Below, piece after piece: positions 34,200-42,211 of a stretch of DNA of 42,211 nucleotides (position 1 is the stretch's first letter; every line of letters starts with the position of its first letter). Position numbers and translations under genes: made by a program. Under the pieces are notes generated by a model. The model saw only the letters and a program-made list of their open reading frames with translations. It ran no database searches and was not told the origin of the DNA. Source of the DNA: Phycisphaerales bacterium UBA1845 (GTDB lineage: Bacteria > Planctomycetota > Phycisphaerae > UBA1845); the NCBI GenBank assembly GCA_002338715.1, contig DDIR01000006.1:19639-61849 (forward strand). The letters are read 5' to 3'.

Positions 34200-34757
34200 T
34201 TATTGGCTGGATCTGGCGGCTGAGCAAATCACTTGGACCGAATCCGTGACCGGATTAGCGCCATCAATCCGCACGACTGGACAACTCTGCTCCGCGAGAT
34301 ACGCCTCGTGTCGTTGGCGGGTTTTGCCTTCAACATCTCCCACGTCGTAGCGCGACGCCCATTCGATGAATTCCTCGTGGGCCGCGTGCATGTCGCCGCC
34401 TCTGCGGATGCGATCGCCGAAACGCTCATACTCTCGGGCTCGCAAGCGTTCGATGCGAATCTCTGTCGGAGTCGTCACGAACACGATCATTGTGAAATCG
34501 AGTTGCGGATACGGGTCCCAATTCACCACCCCACCCGACAGGACCCAACTGCCTTGTGGCGACAAGTCGGCGGTGATGGCGTCGTAGCGCTCCTGCGGCG
34601 AGTGCTGAACTTGAAACGGTGAATCGGTCGGCGCGTGGTAGTAGTCATCCGAATCGAAATGCGGAATCGACAGTTCCTTCGCTAGTGCGCGGCCAATGGT
34701 GGATGCGCCACAGCCCGATGCTCCGAGGATGTTGATTCGATGGTTCGCCGCTGCCAT
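34200..34757 (-). CDS. Small P-loop kinase of the adenylate/shikimate kinase-like group
   Basis: 185 aa from the ATG at 34757, two bases after the gcdH stop; a longer Arg/His-rich frame to 34928 is a shadow of gcdH. Walker A is GASGCGAST (residues 11-19). HFDSDDYYHAPTDSPFQ matches the acceptor-binding DxD region of small-molecule kinases, and a lid-like Arg-rich segment (RIERLRAREYERFGDRIRRGG) is visible. The overall size and order resemble adenylate-kinase-like and FlaR-type (topology modulation) proteins. The phosphate acceptor is unknown. Confidence 0.75.
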   Translation of the reverse strand: MAAANHRINILGASGCGASTIGRALAKELSIPHFDSDDYYHAPTDSPFQVQHSPQERYDAITADLSPQGSWVLSGGVVNWDPYPQLDFTMIVFVTTPTEIRIERLRAREYERFGDRIRRGGDMHAAHEEFIEWASRYDVGDVEGKTRQRHEAYLAEQSCPVVRIDGANPVTDSVQVICSAARSSQ

Positions 34758-34759
34758 GG

Positions 34760-35926
34760 TTATGCCAACGCGCGGATGCCGGTGATCGCCTCGCCGATGA
34801 TGAGCGTGTGGATGTCGTGCGTCCCTTCGTAAGTGTAGACGCTTTCGAGATTGCACATGTGGCGGCCACACTGGAAGTCGTCGCAGATGCCTGCGGCTCC
34901 GAGAATGTCGCGGGCGGTGCGGGCGCACTTGAGAGCCACCTCGACGTTGTTCATCTTGGCCATCGACACCTGATCATGACGCACCTTGCCCTCATCCTTC
35001 AGTTGCCCCAGGCGCAAGGCGAGCAGTTGGGCTTTGGTGATTTCGGTGACCATCTTCGTGAGTTTGCGCTGCACGAGTTGGAAGCTGGCAATCGGACGAT
35101 CAAACTGCTTGCGCTCTTTGGCGTATTGAAGTGCCTCATCGTAGCACGCCATCGCCGCGCCGATCGCACCCCAGGCGATTCCATAGCGTGCCTGGTTCAA
35201 GCAAGACAATGGCCCCCGAAGGCCCACGGCTTTGTCGTGCGGCAGCAGGTTGCCAGCCGGTATGCGCACATCCTCGAACATCAACTCCGACGTCACCGAC
35301 GCCCGCAGCGAAAACTTGTTGTGAATGTCACGGGTGCAGTAGCCATTCATTCCCTTCTCGACGAGGAACCCGCGCACCTCGCCATCAAGCTTGGCCCAAA
35401 CGACAGCCACATCCGCGATCGAACCGTTGGTGATCCACATCTTGCCGCCGTTGAGAATGAAATCATCGCCGTCGCGCCGCGCGTTCGACACCATCCCGCC
35501 CGGATCGGAACCGTGCCCCGTCTCGGTCAAACCAAAACAGCCGATCGTTTCGCCCTTGGCCATGCCGGGTAACCAACGGTTCTTCTGTTCGTCCGAGCCA
35601 TACGTGTAGATCGGCCACATGCACAGGCTCGTCTGCACCGAGACGAAACTGCGCACCCCACTGTCACCGCGTTCGAGTTCCTGGTTGATCAATCCGTACG
35701 AAACCGCATCGACATTGGAGCAGCCGTAACCGTCCAGATTGCTGCCGAGCAAACCGAGTGATCCCATCTCGGGCACGATCTCTTTGGGAAACGTCCCCTC
35801 ATGAAAATGCCGGTTGATGTCGGGCAGAATGCGTTCGGTGACGAATCGCCGAACCGTGGACGAAATCATCCGCTGGTCGTCGGTCAGCAAACCGTGAACG
35901 TCGAATTGATCGGGTGCTTCAAACAT
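34760..35926 (-). CDS. gcdH: Glutaryl-CoA dehydrogenase (acyl-CoA dehydrogenase family)
   Basis: 388 aa from the ATG at 35926 (the frame continues four codons to a TTG). The flavoenzyme oxidises and decarboxylates glutaryl-CoA to crotonyl-CoA in lysine and tryptophan breakdown. Family signs are CFGLTETGHGSDPGGM (flavin contact), WITNGSIADVAVVWAK, GFLVEKGMNGYCTRDIHNKFSLRAS and the C-terminal catalytic segment TYEGTHDIHTLIIGEAITG with the active Glu. The YEGTHDIH-LI-G pattern is the usual mark of GcdH within acyl-CoA dehydrogenases. No electron-transfer flavoprotein gene is nearby. Confidence 0.9.
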   Translation of the reverse strand: MFEAPDQFDVHGLLTDDQRMISSTVRRFVTERILPDINRHFHEGTFPKEIVPEMGSLGLLGSNLDGYGCSNVDAVSYGLINQELERGDSGVRSFVSVQTSLCMWPIYTYGSDEQKNRWLPGMAKGETIGCFGLTETGHGSDPGGMVSNARRDGDDFILNGGKMWITNGSIADVAVVWAKLDGEVRGFLVEKGMNGYCTRDIHNKFSLRASVTSELMFEDVRIPAGNLLPHDKAVGLRGPLSCLNQARYGIAWGAIGAAMACYDEALQYAKERKQFDRPIASFQLVQRKLTKMVTEITKAQLLALRLGQLKDEGKVRHDQVSMAKMNNVEVALKCARTARDILGAAGICDDFQCGRHMCNLESVYTYEGTHDIHTLIIGEAITGIRALA

Positions 35927-36010
35927 TGGATGGCTCAACTTGCAGGAAAGAACTGGATCAATGGCATCGCCGCGATTCTAACAGCATCGCGACCATTCGC
36001 CGAGCATGCT

Positions 36011-37942
36011 TCACGCCTGCTCGACGCGATCATGCCAGACGTATTCCAACTCTTCGAGTTCCGCGCGGATGGCGTCGATCGTCTGACGAAGTTGGGCCAT
36101 CTGCTCCGAATCGCGATAGACTTCCGGCGAGGCGAATCGCTCATTGGCAGCCGTCAACCGCTCTTCGCATTCGATGACCAATTCCTCGATCTGTTCGACC
36201 GACATCACATCGAACTTCGGATCGGTTCTTCGCTTTGCCACTTCAGCCGCTGGCGTTGGTTGCGATTTCTTTTTGCCAGCATCCGGGGCTGACGACGGTT
36301 TTGATTTGGCGGCCGGCGCGTTGCCGTTTTTTTCCGTCAACTCGACATAGTCGGAATAGTTGCCGCGAATCAATCGATACCCTTCCCGCCGAATCACGAG
36401 CAGGTGATTGACCAGTCGATCCAGAAAATAACGATCGTGACTGACCGCGATGATCGTTCCGGGAAAGTCAGACAGCGCGGCTTCCAGCGCTTCGCACGAC
36501 GGAATATCGAGGTGGTTCGTCGGTTCGTCGAGAATCAGCACATTCGGGTTCGTTTCCAGAAGCTTGATCAGCCGAACGCGCGATTGCTCCCCGCCCGACA
36601 GCACGTTGAGCGGTTTGAACGCATCGTCACCGATGAAATTAAACCGCGCCAAATGCGAGCGTGCATCCCCTTCCGAAATGCCCGGGCGAATAATCTGCAT
36701 CTCTTTGATCAGCGAATGATCGCCGGTCAGCGCTTTGGCGTCCTGAGCGAAATACGCCACCGAAACCCGCGGATGCCATTCAAACGTTCCACTGTCTTCG
36801 GGCACGATTCCCTGCAAAATCTTGATCAACGTCGACTTGCCGGTTCCGTTCGGTCCGGTGATTCCCAGTCGCTGACCTGAGTGGATTTGAAAACCCATGT
36901 CGCGAAACAGGTGCTTGCCGTCATACGACTTGGCCAACCCTTCAACGCGCAGGATTTCACCACCGAGCGCTCCCCCTTCGTCAAACTCGAATTTGACGTG
37001 TCGACGTTGGGATTCGACTTCGGTGACAAATTCGCCGTTTCGCAGGCGACGTTCGAGGCGCTTCTGTCGACCTTGGGCTTCCTTGGTGCGTTGACCGGCC
37101 ATGTGCTTGGCGATGAACGCACGTTCCTTTTCGATGAAGTCCTTGTCTTTTTGGAACTGGCGTTCGTTGCTGAGTCGGTTGCGTTCTTTGGTTTCGATGT
37201 AGTTTGAATAGTTGCCTGAATAAGGCGTCAATCGTCGTTTGTCCACTTCGATGATGCGGTCGGTTACGCGATCCATCAGGTAGCGATCGTGCGAGATGAT
37301 CACAGCCCCACCGTGATGACCGGCGAGAAATTTTTCAAGCCAGCGAACCGCATCGATATCCAGATGGTTGGTGGGTTCGTCGAGCAGGAGCATGTTGTGA
37401 TCCTGCAACAGAAGTTTGGCCAGCGCCGCGCGACACCGCTGCCCACCCGACAGCGCCGACACAGGGAGTTTTCGGTCCTCCATTGAAAAACCCAATCCAC
37501 CGAGCACTTCTTCCAGCCGCTGCTCGTGTGCATAACCGCCAGCCGCTTCGAATTGTGCGCTCAGTCGGTCGTATTGCTCCATCAACTCGCTGACGTCACC
37601 GCTGTCGTGCTTGTGGGAAATCTCTTCGGAAAGTTGCTGCATCCGATGTTCGATCGCCAGCAGTCCCTCGAAGACACTGAGCACTTCGTCGTGGAGCGTG
37701 GCGTCGGAATTCAGCGTGGGCTCCTGCGTGAGGTATCCGACTTTCAAATCGCGCGACTTGGTCACGGTGCCGAGATCCGGTTCCAACTCACCGCTGATCA
37801 TGCGAAACAGCGTCGTCTTGCCTGCACCATTGGGTCCGACAATGCCGGTGATCCGCCCGGAATGCAATTCGACGGAGACCCCATCGAGCACCCGCAGGCT
37901 GCCGAATTCCTTGGTGACGTTCTGAAGCTGAATCAAACCCAT
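36011..37942 (-). CDS. ABC-F ATPase with two nucleotide-binding domains and a Uup-like C-terminal coiled coil
   Basis: 643 aa, no membrane segments, so this is a ribosome-associated ABC-F protein and not a transporter. Domain 1: GPNGAGKTT (36-44), LSGGQRCRAALAKLLL, LLLDEPTNHLD. A charged linker follows (KERNRLSNERQFQKDKDFIEKERAFI). Domain 2: GPNGTGKST, LSGGEQSRVRLIKLL, LILDEPTNHLD. The Lys/Ala/Pro-rich linker (APAAKSKPSSAPDAGKKKSQ) leads to a C-terminal helical hairpin (IEELVIECEERLTAANERF, AQLRQTIDAIRAELEELEYVWHDRV) as in Uup. ABC-F proteins act on stalled ribosomes or in antibiotic tolerance; which applies cannot be told. Confidence 0.94.
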   Translation of the reverse strand: MGLIQLQNVTKEFGSLRVLDGVSVELHSGRITGIVGPNGAGKTTLFRMISGELEPDLGTVTKSRDLKVGYLTQEPTLNSDATLHDEVLSVFEGLLAIEHRMQQLSEEISHKHDSGDVSELMEQYDRLSAQFEAAGGYAHEQRLEEVLGGLGFSMEDRKLPVSALSGGQRCRAALAKLLLQDHNMLLLDEPTNHLDIDAVRWLEKFLAGHHGGAVIISHDRYLMDRVTDRIIEVDKRRLTPYSGNYSNYIETKERNRLSNERQFQKDKDFIEKERAFIAKHMAGQRTKEAQGRQKRLERRLRNGEFVTEVESQRRHVKFEFDEGGALGGEILRVEGLAKSYDGKHLFRDMGFQIHSGQRLGITGPNGTGKSTLIKILQGIVPEDSGTFEWHPRVSVAYFAQDAKALTGDHSLIKEMQIIRPGISEGDARSHLARFNFIGDDAFKPLNVLSGGEQSRVRLIKLLETNPNVLILDEPTNHLDIPSCEALEAALSDFPGTIIAVSHDRYFLDRLVNHLLVIRREGYRLIRGNYSDYVELTEKNGNAPAAKSKPSSAPDAGKKKSQPTPAAEVAKRRTDPKFDVMSVEQIEELVIECEERLTAANERFASPEVYRDSEQMAQLRQTIDAIRAELEELEYVWHDRVEQA

Positions 37943-38018
37943 GATGCCGACAACCTGTCCGCGAATAACGCGATCGTACCTTTGCTTCAGGCGTCCTGGT
38001 CGCCTGTCGCACGCTTAT

Positions 38019-38052
38019 AAAAAAAGACCCGCTCTTTTTCAAAGAGCGGGCC
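38019..38052 (-). terminator. Rho-independent terminator after the cold-shock gene
   Basis: CCCGCTCTTT (38028-38037) pairs with AAAGAGCGGG (38041-38050) around a 3-base loop. On the minus strand a seven-T run follows (38025-38019). It isolates the csp transcript from the ABC-F gene downstream. Confidence 0.92.
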
Positions 38053-38110
38053 TTCCTTAATCTCGTTGATCATCCAGATTCAATTCATTGGTCTGGCGAC
38101 CTGGTCGAAA

Positions 38111-38317
38111 CTAGTTACCGACGATGCGGACATTGGACGCTTTCGGTCCCTTGCCCTCGACGGTGACTTCGAATTCAACCACGGCTCCTTCGGCCAACGA
38201 CTTGAAGCCGTCACCTTCGATGGCGGAATAGTGGACGAAAACGTCCGCCGAGCCATCTTCAGGAGCCACGAAGCCAAAACCCTTGGTGTCATTAAACCAC
38301 TTTACTGTACCTTGCAT
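38111..38317 (-). CDS. Cold-shock domain protein (CspA family)
   Basis: 68 aa, one cold-shock domain. The nucleic-acid binding motifs are KGFGFV (RNP1) and DVFVHYSAI (RNP2), with the start [14 protein letters not shown] and the end PKASNVRIV. These proteins bind single-stranded RNA or DNA and melt mRNA structure. GAAGG precedes the ATG. The gene is transcribed alone: it has a consensus promoter 114 bp upstream and a strong terminator 60 bp downstream. Confidence 0.97.
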   Translation of the reverse strand: MQGTVKWFNDTKGFGFVAPEDGSADVFVHYSAIEGDGFKSLAEGAVVEFEVTVEGKGPKASNVRIVGN

Positions 38318-38430
38318 TGAAACAACCTTCTACAAATTTTGCACTTCGCACGGGGTCAGTATGAAACAAACGATGCCTCAAATCAGGACGGCCCCGAAAA
38401 TGGAGAATCGAAGTGCGCTTAACCTCAAGC

Positions 38431-38459
38431 AATCTACGCCAAGGCCCCTAAACTGTCAA
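38431..38459 (-). promoter_or_regulatory. Sigma70 promoter of the cold-shock gene
   Basis: On the minus strand, -35 TTGACA (38459-38454), a 17-bp spacer and -10 TAGATT (38436-38431). The start would be near 38424, giving a 5' leader of about 107 nt, long enough to fold as csp leaders do. The region 38460-38610 shows nothing else that I can support. Confidence 0.75.
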
Positions 38460-38610
38460 TGAAGGGCTCTCCTGACGAAAGGTCGATTTAATTCATTTCA
38501 TGAATTTCGACCGAGGCGGCGACCCAATTCCGAAGCCCAGCGAGTCGCGACACCTTACCTTACTGCGATTAGGCACTATCCAGGCGATATTACTGCTTCC
38601 TTTTCGCCAA

Positions 38611-39378
38611 CTATCGACGCGGCGGATAGGTGGACGGCCAAATCAACGGCTCGACCGAGTACGTTGGAATCCACCCCTCGATCGGTCCAACGTTCTTGGA
38701 CTTGTCCTTCGTCATCAAACGCCTCAGACAATCGCGCACGTGTGACTCAAACGAATTGATCGCCACCAACCTCGGATCGCGCTCTTCACATCCACGGGCT
38801 GATGCGGTTCGAGCCACCCGCTCGTCAGGCGTCACCGGGTCGGAGATCAGACTATTGGCGTGGATGGCAGCCAGCGCCTGACGCGACCGAACGTCATACA
38901 AAACACCCGACAGGCTGCATCGATCAAACTGTGCCTGCGACTCGGTGTACAAGAGCATCAATCCGGCTTCGAGCGCTTCAGACGCGGCCAGCAGATTGTC
39001 AGCCGACACCTCTCCACCATCGAGGTCTTTTTCGTTGAGCGGAAAGACTTCGCTGATGCCACGGAAGTCGTCGAACACAGAATTCCACGCGAGGAAATCG
39101 ACCTCGGGTTTCATGGCCATCACGAGTTGCCCGCCGTTGTACGCTGACTGCGCGATACGGGCGACCGCGATCGAGGATGGGAACAATCCTTCCGTCGCCT
39201 GAGGCACGAGCAATCGATACCCTTCTTCCGAAGTCACCGAAGCACCGGGCGAAAGGTCAGACCAGCCCGCGGCTTCTGACGGCTGAGTGTAGGCGTCATT
39301 GTTGTGATGCGAACAGCCAGCCGACACCACAACGATCAATCCCAACAGCATTTGAAACAACCGATTCTTATTGGTCAT
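38611..39378 (-). CDS. Lipoprotein of unknown function
   Basis: 255 aa from the ATG at 39378, preceded by AAGAGG nine bases upstream. The signal peptide NRLFQMLLGLIVVVSAGC ends in a good lipobox (SAGC, lipidated Cys22). The mature part begins with a His/Asn-rich stretch (SHHNNDAY), then an alpha/beta section including VPQATEGLFPSSIAVARIAQ and a long predicted helix (NLLAASEALEAGLMLLYTESQ). It ends with EGWIPTYSVEPLIWPSTYPPRR. I recognise no family. It is divergent from the sugar transferase gene, about 370 bp away. Confidence 0.82.
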   Translation of the reverse strand: MTNKNRLFQMLLGLIVVVSAGCSHHNNDAYTQPSEAAGWSDLSPGASVTSEEGYRLLVPQATEGLFPSSIAVARIAQSAYNGGQLVMAMKPEVDFLAWNSVFDDFRGISEVFPLNEKDLDGGEVSADNLLAASEALEAGLMLLYTESQAQFDRCSLSGVLYDVRSRQALAAIHANSLISDPVTPDERVARTASARGCEERDPRLVAINSFESHVRDCLRRLMTKDKSKNVGPIEGWIPTYSVEPLIWPSTYPPRR

Positions 39379-39746
39379 CGTGAAACCTCTTGCAGCCAAG
39401 TCATCTCCACCTCAGACCGGTCAACCGGCACGGTGAATCAACGTCATTTTCGTACGTCTGCGTAACGATGATATCGGAACCTTCGCAGTCAAACTGAGAC
39501 CGGAAATATCGGTCAATCAAATCTCCCCAGAAACTCCTCTGCACGCCACACCGACCGCGCATATTTCGCCGGTGAAGCGCAGTTTCTGCCCGACTTTCCT
39601 AAGCAATGCGACTCGGTTCCCGAATCGCACCGCATGTTCAACCAGATCGATCATCAACCGTCGACCTATAATTCCAGCCCTTGCCGCGTTCCGCCGATCT
39701 TCATGGCGGGTTTTATCGCTATTGTCTCTGTCGGAGTGATCGACTG
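39379..39746. other. Divergent intergenic region; TATAAT box before the sugar transferase gene
   Basis: 368 bp with no supported gene. It contains an exact TATAAT at 39667-39672 (plus strand), 75 bp before the sugar-transferase ATG, but no convincing -35 at 16-18 bp. The bases near 39419-39433 hold an ACCGGTCAACCGG near-palindrome of unknown use. Confidence 0.35.
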
Positions 39747-41216
39747 ATGAAGTCTGAGTGCGCGTTGGGTGTCGAGTCTGCCGGTGGTGTCGTAACAGCC
39801 ACCCGTGCGACCATTCTGGATCCCGCAGCCCGAAGGAAACGTCCGATCAATCCCGTCGTCACGATCGGGCAATTGCTTCGCGGACTGCCCCTTCCCGCGT
39901 GGATCGTCATCGATGCCGTCATCCTCTGGGGCGCACTCATCCAGGGTTATGCGTGGTTCGACTTGACCGGCATGACCAAACACACCGGCGCGACCGTCGC
40001 TTACGCCGTCTGCGTCACCTGCCTCACCATTTGCAGCCTGATCTTCGGACTCAATGAACGGGCGACACTCTATAGCCGCTGGCATATCGTCACCCGCATG
40101 CTGCTGACTTCGGTCGCCGGCGCAGTTCTGGTCTACGCGATCATCTATGTGGGTATGTACTCGAGCCTCAGTCGTCGAATCGCCGCGCTGACATTCGCGA
40201 CCTATCTGATTGCGGGCTTGTCGATTCGATTGCTTGCCTGCTATGCGATCCACAGCGTGAAACGAAGACTGATCGTGGTCGGTTCGCGCAATGCGGCTGA
40301 AGCGTTTGTCGAAAGACTCGACGGTGGATTTCTATCAGCCCATGAAGTCATGGGGTTTGTCAGTCACTTGCCCGCGGAAGGAACGCAGGCCAGCCTTCCG
40401 GGTCTCGGTTCGATCGACGAACTCGTCCGCATCTGCCGCAACCTCGGCATTCAGGACATCGTCGTGTGCAACGGTGCCCAGCGCCGCAAAATGACGTCAT
40501 GGATGCTGCCCTGCCTTCGCCTCGGTTGTCGCGTTACCAATGAAGCCACCTTCCACGAAACCTGCGCCGGACAGATCCTCGTCGATGAGATCACGCCAGA
40601 CTGGTTTCTCGTCAGCGACCTCAAAGCCCACTGTGATGAATATGCATCGCTCAAGCGACTGTTCGACATTTCGGTCGCGACGGTCGGCTTGCTCGTTTCG
40701 CTTCCGCTGTATCCGATCCTGGCGCTTTTGATCAAGCTGGAAGACGGCGGTCCGGTGTTTTACGCGCAGAACCGCGTCGGCAAGAATGGAACCGTATTCA
40801 AACTCTACAAACTTCGGACGATGCGCATCGACGCGGAAAATGGCGAAAGCGTCTGGGCGAAGAAGAACGACCCGCGTGTCACCCGTGTCGGCCGGATCAT
40901 GCGCCAGATGCGACTCGACGAACTCCCACAGTTTTACAACATCCTGCTCGGTCAGATGTCCGTCGTCGGCCCGCGTCCGGAACGCCCCGACATTCAGATC
41001 GACCTGTGCAAGCAGATTCCGTATTGGTCCGAGCGCAACCTGGTCAAGCCGGGTCTCACCGGCTGGGCTCAGATCAGCTTCCGTTATGGCAGCAGCATCA
41101 AAGACGCCAAGCGCAAGCTGCAGTTCGACCTGTACTATCTCAAGCACATGAACCTTGAGCTCGACATCATCATCCTCTTCCGCACCCTCGGCACGTTCCT
41201 CCGCGGCGCGTGCTGA
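39747..41216 (+). CDS. Polyprenyl-phosphate hexose-1-phosphate transferase (exopolysaccharide initiation)
   Basis: 489 aa from the ATG at 39747, preceded by CGGAGTG; the frame extends upstream to 39681. Four or five membrane helices (about 38-165) precede a Rossmann-like domain (RLIVVGSRNAAEAFVERL, about 170-265). The C-terminal bacterial sugar transferase domain has KRLFDISVATVGLLVSLPLYPILALLIKLE (membrane entry), GPVFYAQNRVGKNG, KLRTM, RVGRIMRQMRLDELPQFYNILLGQMSVVGPRPE and KPGLTGWAQI. This is the layout of WcaJ-like priming enzymes, which place a sugar phosphate on undecaprenyl phosphate. No other polysaccharide gene is adjacent, so it is an isolated initiator. Confidence 0.94.
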   Translation: MKSECALGVESAGGVVTATRATILDPAARRKRPINPVVTIGQLLRGLPLPAWIVIDAVILWGALIQGYAWFDLTGMTKHTGATVAYAVCVTCLTICSLIFGLNERATLYSRWHIVTRMLLTSVAGAVLVYAIIYVGMYSSLSRRIAALTFATYLIAGLSIRLLACYAIHSVKRRLIVVGSRNAAEAFVERLDGGFLSAHEVMGFVSHLPAEGTQASLPGLGSIDELVRICRNLGIQDIVVCNGAQRRKMTSWMLPCLRLGCRVTNEATFHETCAGQILVDEITPDWFLVSDLKAHCDEYASLKRLFDISVATVGLLVSLPLYPILALLIKLEDGGPVFYAQNRVGKNGTVFKLYKLRTMRIDAENGESVWAKKNDPRVTRVGRIMRQMRLDELPQFYNILLGQMSVVGPRPERPDIQIDLCKQIPYWSERNLVKPGLTGWAQISFRYGSSIKDAKRKLQFDLYYLKHMNLELDIIILFRTLGTFLRGAC

Positions 41217-41232
41217 AGCCGTAGGGTCTGCT

Positions 41233-41268
41233 CACGCACTGTCGTACGCCCACGCACGGTCGTAGGCC
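41233..41268. repeat. Two tandem 18-bp units downstream of the sugar transferase gene
   Basis: CACGCACTGTCGTACGCC followed by CACGCACGGTCGTAGGCC, differing at two positions. It lies next to a REP-like palindrome. Confidence 0.65.
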
Positions 41269-41277
41269 CACTCGCCG

Positions 41278-41303
41278 TCATTCCCGCGCAGGCGGGAATC
41301 CAG
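41278..41303 (+). repeat. REP-like palindrome, direct copy
   Basis: TCATTCCCGC-GCAG-GCGGGAATCCAG: an 8-bp stem (ATTCCCGC/GCGGGAAT) with a 4-base loop. It shares the core of the ~130-bp repeats at 21912 and 23835. Could act as a terminator for the sugar transferase gene. Confidence 0.8.
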
Positions 41304-41401
41304 AGGAATGCGTCACCCCAACCGAAGCAAAACCACCTCCCGCAAACGGTCAATTACTCACACAAGAGATACAAACGCCAGTATGGCTCTATAGCGTACT
41401 C

Positions 41402-41427
41402 CTGGATTCCCGCCTGCGCGGGAATGA
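41402..41427 (-). repeat. REP-like palindrome, inverted copy
   Basis: The exact reverse complement of the copy at 41278-41303, 98 bp away, so the two form an inverted pair like a BIME. The sequence between them encodes nothing that I can support. The stretch 41428-41650 contains only a weak promoter candidate (TTGCAG at 41468, TATACC at 41493). Confidence 0.8.
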
Positions 41428-41650
41428 CAGATGAGCGACAGATCGACCAGTTGCAATCTGCCCAAACTTGCAGCAATCCCCACAAAATCTGCTATACCCG
41501 ACAATTTCTGGCAACTTCTCCGCCGCCTCTGCGTACCATTTTCAGATAATCTCGCAAAATCTTTGTAAGCATTTCGCCCCTGCCCACTCCAATGTTGTGA
41601 ACAAAGGTGATGATGTGACGGACGTGTCGCAAGCCCAACCGGTGGACAAC

Positions 41651-42196
41651 ATGACGGAGCTTTCGATCCAACGGTTGGCGCATGGTGACAGCTTGGAGTT
41701 CGACCGTTTCGTCGAGCAGTATCAGCCGCGGATCGCACGGCTGGTTTCGCGGCTACTTGGTTGGTCGCAGGATTCGCACGACGTGGTTCAAGACGTGATC
41801 GTCGACGTCCTCAAAGGCTTCAAGACGTTTCGACAGGAGAGCAGCGTCGACACGTGGCTTACCAGAATCACGATCAATGCCTGCCGTCGACATCAGCGAC
41901 GCTTGGTTCTGCGACGCATGGGTTTGGGAGTCTTGATTAGCCGTCACGACCATGCCGCGCAGATCACAGAAACGAACAGCGGACTCGATGATGAAACGTT
42001 GGCATCGGTGCGGGCGGCAGTCCGCAAATTGCCGACGCGCGAACGCGAAGTCATTGTGTTGCGTTACCTGGAGCAGCTACCGATCGCTCAGATTTCAGCA
42101 CTATTGGGGATTTCCAAGAACAATACGGAAGTCCGACTGCATCGCGGACGCGAACGACTGCGACGGCTGTTATCAGATTTGAACGAAGCAACGTAG
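41651..42196 (+). CDS. ECF-type RNA polymerase sigma factor (RpoE-like)
   Basis: 181 aa from the ATG at 41651, four bases after GGTGGA; a GTG at 41615 with AAAGGTGAT is a real alternative that adds 12 residues. Region 2: FDRFVEQYQPRIARLVSRLLG...DVVQDVIVDVLKGFKTFRQESSVDTWLTRITINACRRHQRR. Region 4: VRKLPTREREVIVLRYLEQLPIAQISALLGISKNNTEVRLHRGRERLRRLL. This is the standard ECF length. Its partner anti-sigma factor would be expected just beyond the right edge and cannot be seen. It is unlike the sigma factor at 4459-5232, which has longer ends and a different region 4. Confidence 0.93.
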   Translation: MTELSIQRLAHGDSLEFDRFVEQYQPRIARLVSRLLGWSQDSHDVVQDVIVDVLKGFKTFRQESSVDTWLTRITINACRRHQRRLVLRRMGLGVLISRHDHAAQITETNSGLDDETLASVRAAVRKLPTREREVIVLRYLEQLPIAQISALLGISKNNTEVRLHRGRERLRRLLSDLNEAT

Positions 42197-42211
42197 GGTG
42201 GGCCGTGCCCA
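42193..42211 (+). repeat. Partial GTAGGGTGGGC-type repeat at the window edge
   Basis: GTAGGGTGGGCCGTGCCCA contains the palindrome TGGGC-CGT-GCCCA and overlaps the sigma-factor stop codon. Sequences of this form are common dispersed repeats or transcript ends in several bacterial phyla. Cut by the window end. Confidence 0.35.

Overview
The window looks like a chromosomal segment from a member of the Planctomycetota, possibly near Phycisphaerae (inference from content; no marker was compared). Supporting signs are an ECF sigma factor beside a Ser/Thr kinase fused to a zinc anti-sigma domain, a pseudopilin with the C-terminal His...FLDGH pattern, two groEL copies, a squalene-cyclase-like repeat protein, Cys-rich and thrombospondin-type-3 secreted proteins, and dispersed ATTCCCGC...GCGGGAAT palindromes. 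There is no phage, IS transposase, CRISPR array or plasmid gene.

Left end (1-5232, minus strand): a compact operon of ECF sigma factor, anti-sigma/kinase fusion, pseudopilin and a large parallel beta-helix protein that runs off the edge. The last two junctions are 8-bp ATG/stop overlaps. Next (5500-11034, plus strand) come three consecutive exported proteins: a tiny Tyr/Asp/Gly-rich lipoprotein, a lipoprotein with four Kazal inhibitor domains, and an NHL-propeller/thrombospondin-3 protein with a C-terminal anchor. All three carry the same two-box upstream element, 11 bp, then 11 unconserved bp, then 11 bp, found by eye. This possible small surface regulon is the most novel signal here.

Middle (11141-27000): a carbohydrate unit (secreted GH38 alpha-mannosidase, a coupled secreted protein of unknown role, a divergent sugar MFS transporter), a D-lactate dehydrogenase, a phospholipase-A2-like lipoprotein, tRNA-Tyr, metF, and envelope genes (squalene-cyclase-like repeat protein, GT2 glycosyltransferase, YbjQ-like protein, membrane proteins). 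Two of these genes sit between ~130-bp inverted repeats.

Right (27116-38317, minus strand): a protein quality-control block, groEL-groES-groEL, terminator, dnaJ-grpE-fmdB-yacG, preceded by an unknown protein, a P-loop kinase, glutaryl-CoA dehydrogenase, an ABC-F ATPase and a cold-shock protein with a clear promoter and terminator. The right end has an orphan lipoprotein, an exopolysaccharide-initiating sugar transferase, REP-like palindromes and a second ECF sigma factor.

Starts were moved inward from the longest reading frame wherever a Shine-Dalgarno sequence, signal peptide or family N-terminus argued for it. Functions rest on motifs read by eye; no database search was run.
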